Source: Nocardiopsis sp. YSL2 (GTDB lineage: Bacteria > Actinomycetota > Actinomycetes > Streptosporangiales > Streptosporangiaceae). Taken from it: 64,000 nucleotides of DNA. Below the pieces are notes generated by a model, which was not told the DNA's origin, made no database searches, and worked only from the letters and a program-made list of their open reading frames with translations. The position numbers and the translations under genes are program-made. Of the stretch, positions 59,984 through 64,000 are shown one piece after another (the first letter of the stretch is position 1; each line of letters begins with the position of its first letter). Where the stretch lies: assembly GCF_030555055.1 (NCBI RefSeq), contig NZ_JAMOAO010000001.1, positions 3,162,001-3,226,000 on the forward strand, written 5' to 3'.

Positions 59984-61231
59984 ATGAGCTGGGAGGGCAT
60001 CGACCACGCCCTGAACCGCGTGCGCGGTGAGGCCGATCGGATCTCCCTCAACCTGACCGATCTGGACCAGCACGTCGGCCACCGACTCCTCAAGGGAGCG
60101 AAGCTGGTGGGCCGCACGCTGGCGCGGTGGGAGCACGCCGGCCGACACGTCCACAGCCTGTGGACGGTGCACGGCGCCTTCCGATCCGTGGTGGAGAACG
60201 CGACGGAGCTGCACGCCCAGGGGCGCGACGCCCAGCGCGAACTCACCTTCCTGCTGACCGGTGAGTCCGTCGTGCTGCCCAGCACCGTGCCGCCGACCGA
60301 ACGCGGGCTCCTGGACGAGGACGCCGAGCGCATCTCCCTGGCCGAGGCCGTCTCCCGGATGACCGCCGACTACGAGGAGGCCACCGAGGTCATCTCGGCG
60401 GCCGAGACCGCCTGGGACGCCTTGCACCCGAGGCTCGCCGAGCTGGACGCCATGTGGCAGGAGGTCGGCACCCTCTCGGACATGGTCGAGCTCGGCGACA
60501 CCGAGCACGAGGCCCTGCGCGCCGAACTCGAACTGGTGGGCGAGGTCGTCCGGTGCGACCCCCTGTCGCTGTTCGAGGACGGCCGGGTGGACACCTCGTC
60601 CCTGGAACGGATGCGGGGCCGGCTGGAACGCACCCGCGGCGAGCTGCGCGACGCCCTGCGCATGCGCGACTCCTACGCCGAGAGCGTGGAGCGCCTGAGC
60701 TCGGCCGTCGACGACGTGGAGTCCGTCCTGCGCCGCGCCCGCGAACTGCGGATCCAGGTCGTCCGCAAGATCTCCTCACCGGAGGCCGTCGAGGTCCCCG
60801 ACCCCGTCCCCGAGCTGCGCAGGCGGCTCAAGGGAATGGACGCCCTGCGCACCGAGGGCCGCTGGCGCGACCTCGGCGCGCTGCTCGGCGAGATCCAGCG
60901 CGCCGTCCACACCGCCGCCGACGACGCCCGCGACAGGGAGTCGAACCTGACCGGCCTGCTGGAGCGCCGCGCCGAACTCCGCGGCCGCCTGGACGCCTAC
61001 CGGGCGCGCGCCGTCCGCCTGGGCTTCGCCGAGGAGGACCGGCTCGTCGAACTGCACCGCGAGGCGCACTGGGGCCTGTGGAGCGCGCCCTGCGACCTGC
61101 GCCGGGCCACGGTCGCCCTCTCCGCGTACCAGAGGACCCTGGTCGAACTCTCGGGAACCGAATCGGCTCGGAACAGAACCACACCCGGCGCGGCGGCGTC
61201 AGACGGCGAGAGCGATGGTGGTGTGAGATGA
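59984..61231 (+). CDS. Coiled-coil protein in PknG operon
   Basis: 415 residues, almost wholly helical with heptad-like Leu/Ala/Glu/Arg stretches (ERMRGRLERTRGELRDALRM; SSAVDDVESVLRRARELRIQ; LLERRAELRGRLDAYRARAV). Start ATG 59984 with GAGG 9 bases upstream; an ATG at 59975 is less suitable. The stop overlaps the PknG-like kinase start (ATGA), so they are co-translated and may act together. No enzymatic motif; its function is unknown, perhaps a scaffold or substrate of the kinase. Confidence 0.8.
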   Translation: MSWEGIDHALNRVRGEADRISLNLTDLDQHVGHRLLKGAKLVGRTLARWEHAGRHVHSLWTVHGAFRSVVENATELHAQGRDAQRELTFLLTGESVVLPSTVPPTERGLLDEDAERISLAEAVSRMTADYEEATEVISAAETAWDALHPRLAELDAMWQEVGTLSDMVELGDTEHEALRAELELVGEVVRCDPLSLFEDGRVDTSSLERMRGRLERTRGELRDALRMRDSYAESVERLSSAVDDVESVLRRARELRIQVVRKISSPEAVEVPDPVPELRRRLKGMDALRTEGRWRDLGALLGEIQRAVHTAADDARDRESNLTGLLERRAELRGRLDAYRARAVRLGFAEEDRLVELHREAHWGLWSAPCDLRRATVALSAYQRTLVELSGTESARNRTTPGAAASDGESDGGVR

Positions 61232-63624
61232 CCCAGTGCACGACCCCCGGCTGCCGGGGCCGGATCGAGGACGGCTTCTGCGGCGTGTGCGGACTGGCGC
61301 CCGTCGACGCGGTCGCCGCCTCGGGCCCGCAGCAGCCCCTGCGGAGGCCCGTCTCGGGTCCGCAGGCGTCCCTGCGTCCCTGGCCGCAGTCCGGGCCGCA
61401 GCGGTCCTTCGGCTCCGTTCCGCCGAACGAGGCCCCCGACCAGTGGCTGACCGCCACCTCCGGCAGCGACCCCGTTCACTCGCACCCCGTCTCGGGCAAC
61501 GTCAAGCTCTCCGGCCGCTCCGGCCCCGGAAGCACCGCCGGTACCGTGCACAGCGGCGGGTCGTCGCGGTCCAGCCGCCGGTCGGACCGCGGCATGCTCG
61601 GCGCGGGCATGGTCGAGGTCCCCGTGGTGCCCTACCGGGACCCCGCCGAGGCCGTCATGGCCGACCCCGTGGTCTCCGAGAAGAACCGGTTCTGCGGCAA
61701 CTGCGGCGAGAAGGTCGGCCGGTCGCGGGGTGACCAGCCCGGGCGCACCGAGGGGTTCTGCCGCAAGTGCGGGACGCAGTTCTCCTTCACCCCCAAGCTG
61801 GTCAACGGCGATCAGGTCGGCGGCCAGTACGAGGTGCTCGGCTGCCTGGCGCACGGCGGACTGGGCTGGATCTACCTCGCCCGCGACCGCAACGTCAACG
61901 ACCGCTGGGTCGTGCTCAAGGGCCTGCTCAACGCCGGCGACGCCGAGGCGCACAAGGCCGCGGCGGCCGAACGGGCCTTCCTGTCGGAGGTCGAGCACCC
62001 CAACATCGTCAAGATCATCAACTTCTCCCAGCACCCCGATCCCCGTACCGGGATCCCGGGCGGGCACATCGTGATGGAGTACGTCGGCGGCAAGTCCCTG
62101 CGCGAACTCCTGATCGAGCGACGCGAACAGGGCACCGGCGACGAGGTGCTGCCCGTCGACCAGGTGATCGCCTACGGCCTGGAATCGCTGCGGGCGCTCG
62201 GCTACCTGCACAGCAAGGGCCTGCTCTACTGCGACTTCAAGCCCGACAACGTCATCCAGAGCGAGGAGCAGATCAAGCTCATCGACCTGGGCGGCGTGCG
62301 CCGGATGGACGACACCCTGAGCCCCGTCTACACCACCCCGGGCTACCGGGTGCCCGAGGACGAGCTGCGCGGCCCCGGGCCCACGATCAGCGCCGACCTG
62401 TACTCCGTCGGCCGCGCGCTCGCCGTCCTGAGCTTCCGGTTCAGCTTCATGCGCGAGCACCCGCACAGCCTCCCGCCGCGTGAGAGCGTGCCCCTGCTGC
62501 AGCGCTACGAGTCCTTCGACCGCCTGCTCCGGCGCGCCACCCACCGCGACATCGAGCGGCGCTTCCACGACGCCGGGGACATGGCCGACCAGCTGACCGG
62601 TGTCCTGCGCGAGGTCCTGTCGGACCTGCAGGGGACACCGCATCCGGCGCCCTCGTCCCTGTTCGGCGGGGAGAACTTCACGGGGGCCACTGAGTCCGGC
62701 GCCCACAACGCCGACCGCATGCTCAGCCCGCCCTCGCCCACCGAGGCGGCGACGCTGCTGCCCAGCCCGCTGATCGACCCCGCCGACCCCGCCGCCCAGC
62801 ACCTGCGGGGCTTCTCCTCGCTGGCCGCGGACGAACTCGTGCCCGCGCTGCACGCCATGCCGGCCCCCACGCCGGAGACCAGGCTGATGCTGACCCGCAC
62901 CCTGCTCACCGCCGGTCGGCACGGCGAGGCCATGGACGTCCTGCAGAGGTTCGCCGAGGCCGTCCCCGGCGACTGGCGCACGATGTGGTACCTCGCCGTC
63001 GCCGAACTGAGCACCGGGCGCTTCCACGAGGCACGCGAACACTTCGACGAGCTCTACGACCACCTGCCCGGGGAGATCGCGCCCAAGCTCGGCCTGGCCA
63101 TCGCCTGCGAGCGCGTCGGCGAGCACGAGACGGCCGCGCGCCAGTACCAGACCGTCTGGGGCACCGACCACTCCTTCGTCAGCGCCGCCTTCGGACTGGC
63201 GCGCATCCGGCTGGCCCAGGGCGACCGGAGCGCGGCCATCGCGGTGCTGGACACCGTGCCCGAGCTGTCGAGCCTGTACGTGCAGGCGCAGACCGCACTC
63301 ATCGCGGTGCTCGCCACACCCCAGCGCGTCACCGACGCCGGTGACTTCGTCCAGGCCGGCCGCCGCCTGGAGCGGATCGGGTTGGACGGCGAGTCCGCGG
63401 ACCGGCTGGCCACGCGGGTCCTGGAGGCCGCGCTGGCCTGGCTGGGTACGGGCGGCCGGGCCCCGGAGGGGCTCTCGCTGCTCGGCGACCGCTTCACCGG
63501 GCACGGTGTCCGGACCAATCTGGACCGGCGGTACCGGGTTCTGGCCTCCCGCGCGACCCGGGCGTCCGAGCGGTACGAACTCGTCGACAAGGCCAATTCC
63601 CTGCGTCCCGTGACGCTGCTGTGA
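61228..63624 (+). CDS. pknG: PknG-like serine/threonine kinase with rubredoxin-like and TPR domains
   Basis: 798 residues. Cys-rich N-terminus (CTTPGCRGRIEDGFCGVCG), then a second zinc/rubredoxin-like site (RFCGNCGEKVG; GFCRKCGTQF; about 153-185). Kinase about 200-450: LGCLAHGGLGWIYLARD, VVLKGLL (Lys), LLYCDFKPDNVI near 334, where CDFKPDN replaces HRDxKPxN, and LIDLGGVRR (DLG for DFG), both PknG traits. TPR-type helices at about 530-780. PknG controls glutamate/2-oxoglutarate metabolism via GarA/OdhI in relatives. It lies between a coiled-coil gene and a zinc-ribbon gene; glnX/glnH are not adjacent. Confidence 0.93.
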   Translation: MTQCTTPGCRGRIEDGFCGVCGLAPVDAVAASGPQQPLRRPVSGPQASLRPWPQSGPQRSFGSVPPNEAPDQWLTATSGSDPVHSHPVSGNVKLSGRSGPGSTAGTVHSGGSSRSSRRSDRGMLGAGMVEVPVVPYRDPAEAVMADPVVSEKNRFCGNCGEKVGRSRGDQPGRTEGFCRKCGTQFSFTPKLVNGDQVGGQYEVLGCLAHGGLGWIYLARDRNVNDRWVVLKGLLNAGDAEAHKAAAAERAFLSEVEHPNIVKIINFSQHPDPRTGIPGGHIVMEYVGGKSLRELLIERREQGTGDEVLPVDQVIAYGLESLRALGYLHSKGLLYCDFKPDNVIQSEEQIKLIDLGGVRRMDDTLSPVYTTPGYRVPEDELRGPGPTISADLYSVGRALAVLSFRFSFMREHPHSLPPRESVPLLQRYESFDRLLRRATHRDIERRFHDAGDMADQLTGVLREVLSDLQGTPHPAPSSLFGGENFTGATESGAHNADRMLSPPSPTEAATLLPSPLIDPADPAAQHLRGFSSLAADELVPALHAMPAPTPETRLMLTRTLLTAGRHGEAMDVLQRFAEAVPGDWRTMWYLAVAELSTGRFHEAREHFDELYDHLPGEIAPKLGLAIACERVGEHETAARQYQTVWGTDHSFVSAAFGLARIRLAQGDRSAAIAVLDTVPELSSLYVQAQTALIAVLATPQRVTDAGDFVQAGRRLERIGLDGESADRLATRVLEAALAWLGTGGRAPEGLSLLGDRFTGHGVRTNLDRRYRVLASRATRASERYELVDKANSLRPVTLL

Positions 63625-63641
63625 GGAACGAGGGATCTCCG

Positions 63642-64000
63642 ATGACCGTGGTGCGTACCTGCCCCGCCTGCTCGGACACGGTGGCCGCCGGTGACGTCTA
63701 TTGCGAAGGGTGCGGACGCACCCTGCCGGAGGACGTGCGGGAGGCCCGCGACACCGACGCGGTGGCCACGGCTCCTCAGGAGAGCCTGGCGGACCACGCG
63801 CGGCCCGGGCTCGTCTCCGGCGACGGCGCCCCCACCGCGCCCCAGGTGAGCCTGGGCGGCCTGGCACTGGGCGAGAGCCTGCCGGGCGACTCCGAGTGGG
63901 ACGCGGTCGACGCCATGGCCACCCAGCCCGTACGGCGTGCCCAGCGGCCCGCGGGGACCCCCGCGCCGGCCCCGGCGCGGGTGGCGCCCGAGTGGCCGCC
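63642..64000 (+). CDS. Zinc-ribbon protein, 3' end outside window
   Basis: At least 119 residues from ATG 63642 (GAGGG upstream), cut by the window end. The N-terminus CPACSDTVAAGDVYCEGCG is a double-CxxC zinc ribbon. The rest seen is a Pro/Ala-rich linker (GLALGESLPGDSEW; PAGTPAPAPARVAPEW). In related operons this position encodes a PP2C-type phosphatase or FHA/GarA-like partner of PknG, but the diagnostic part is not in the window. Confidence 0.7.
   Translation, partial: MTVVRTCPACSDTVAAGDVYCEGCGRTLPEDVREARDTDAVATAPQESLADHARPGLVSGDGAPTAPQVSLGGLALGESLPGDSEWDAVDAMATQPVRRAQRPAGTPAPAPARVAPEWP

Overview
The window is high-GC actinomycete chromosome. GTG starts are common, genes are translationally coupled through ATGA/GTGA overlaps, and the locus carries an F420-type PPOX protein, a PknG-like kinase, FtsK/RepSA-type conjugation genes and a CYP157/CYP154-like P450 pair. 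A Nocardiopsis-like or Streptomyces-like host is my inference; no rRNA is present to settle it.

Layout. 1-9.5 kb: the 5' part of a ferredoxin reductase divergent from a TetR regulator, a PPOX protein, a TetR/DHA2 drug-efflux pair, PspC, a second MFS exporter, a zincin-like metallopeptidase and a membrane-anchored metallophosphoesterase. 9.56-9.89 kb: a tRNA-Glu/Asp/Phe cluster. 9.85-19.90 kb: a complete 10-kb actinomycete integrative and conjugative element (AICE) inserted in tRNA-Phe and bounded by 47-bp perfect direct repeats. Its leftward core is int-xis-rep, FtsK-like tra, a small gene and an activator-like gene. It also has a regulatory module (XRE-TPR regulator, ABM-fold protein, divergent ATP-binding protein) with TAGTAC/GTACTA palindromes. 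Near attR lies a strikingly AT-rich two-gene cargo operon (membrane protein plus a DUF6414-like protein), the best candidate here for an undescribed system.

20-32.5 kb: an alcohol dehydrogenase/permease operon divergent from a GAF/PucR regulator, a TetR/FAD-monooxygenase pair, a complete iron-siderophore ABC importer behind an iron box, an alpha/beta hydrolase and an S4-domain RNA-binding protein. 32.6-36.7 kb: a second tRNA-Asp, an AviRa-like rRNA methyltransferase, and a decayed nitrate reductase locus in which a narG 5' remnant, apparently fused to a narH 3' end, is coupled to an intact narJ; then DUF5996 and GNAT genes. 36.9-45 kb: a Na+/alanine symporter, a GNAT protein, a copper-export operon (CopZ, a small membrane protein, a CopA ATPase) behind twin TACCCC-N3-GGGGTA palindromes, and overlapping P450 genes, the first lacking the ExxR arginine.

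45-64 kb: a membrane Ser/Thr kinase, glutaminase, a two-component system, a NAD(P)-binding protein, acyl-CoA dehydrogenase divergent from a TetR regulator, release factor 3, citrate synthase behind a long leader with a Crp-like site, a HdeD-like protein, small enzymes, and a coiled-coil/PknG/zinc-ribbon operon that runs off the end.

All family assignments come from reading the translations by eye and have not been checked against a database.
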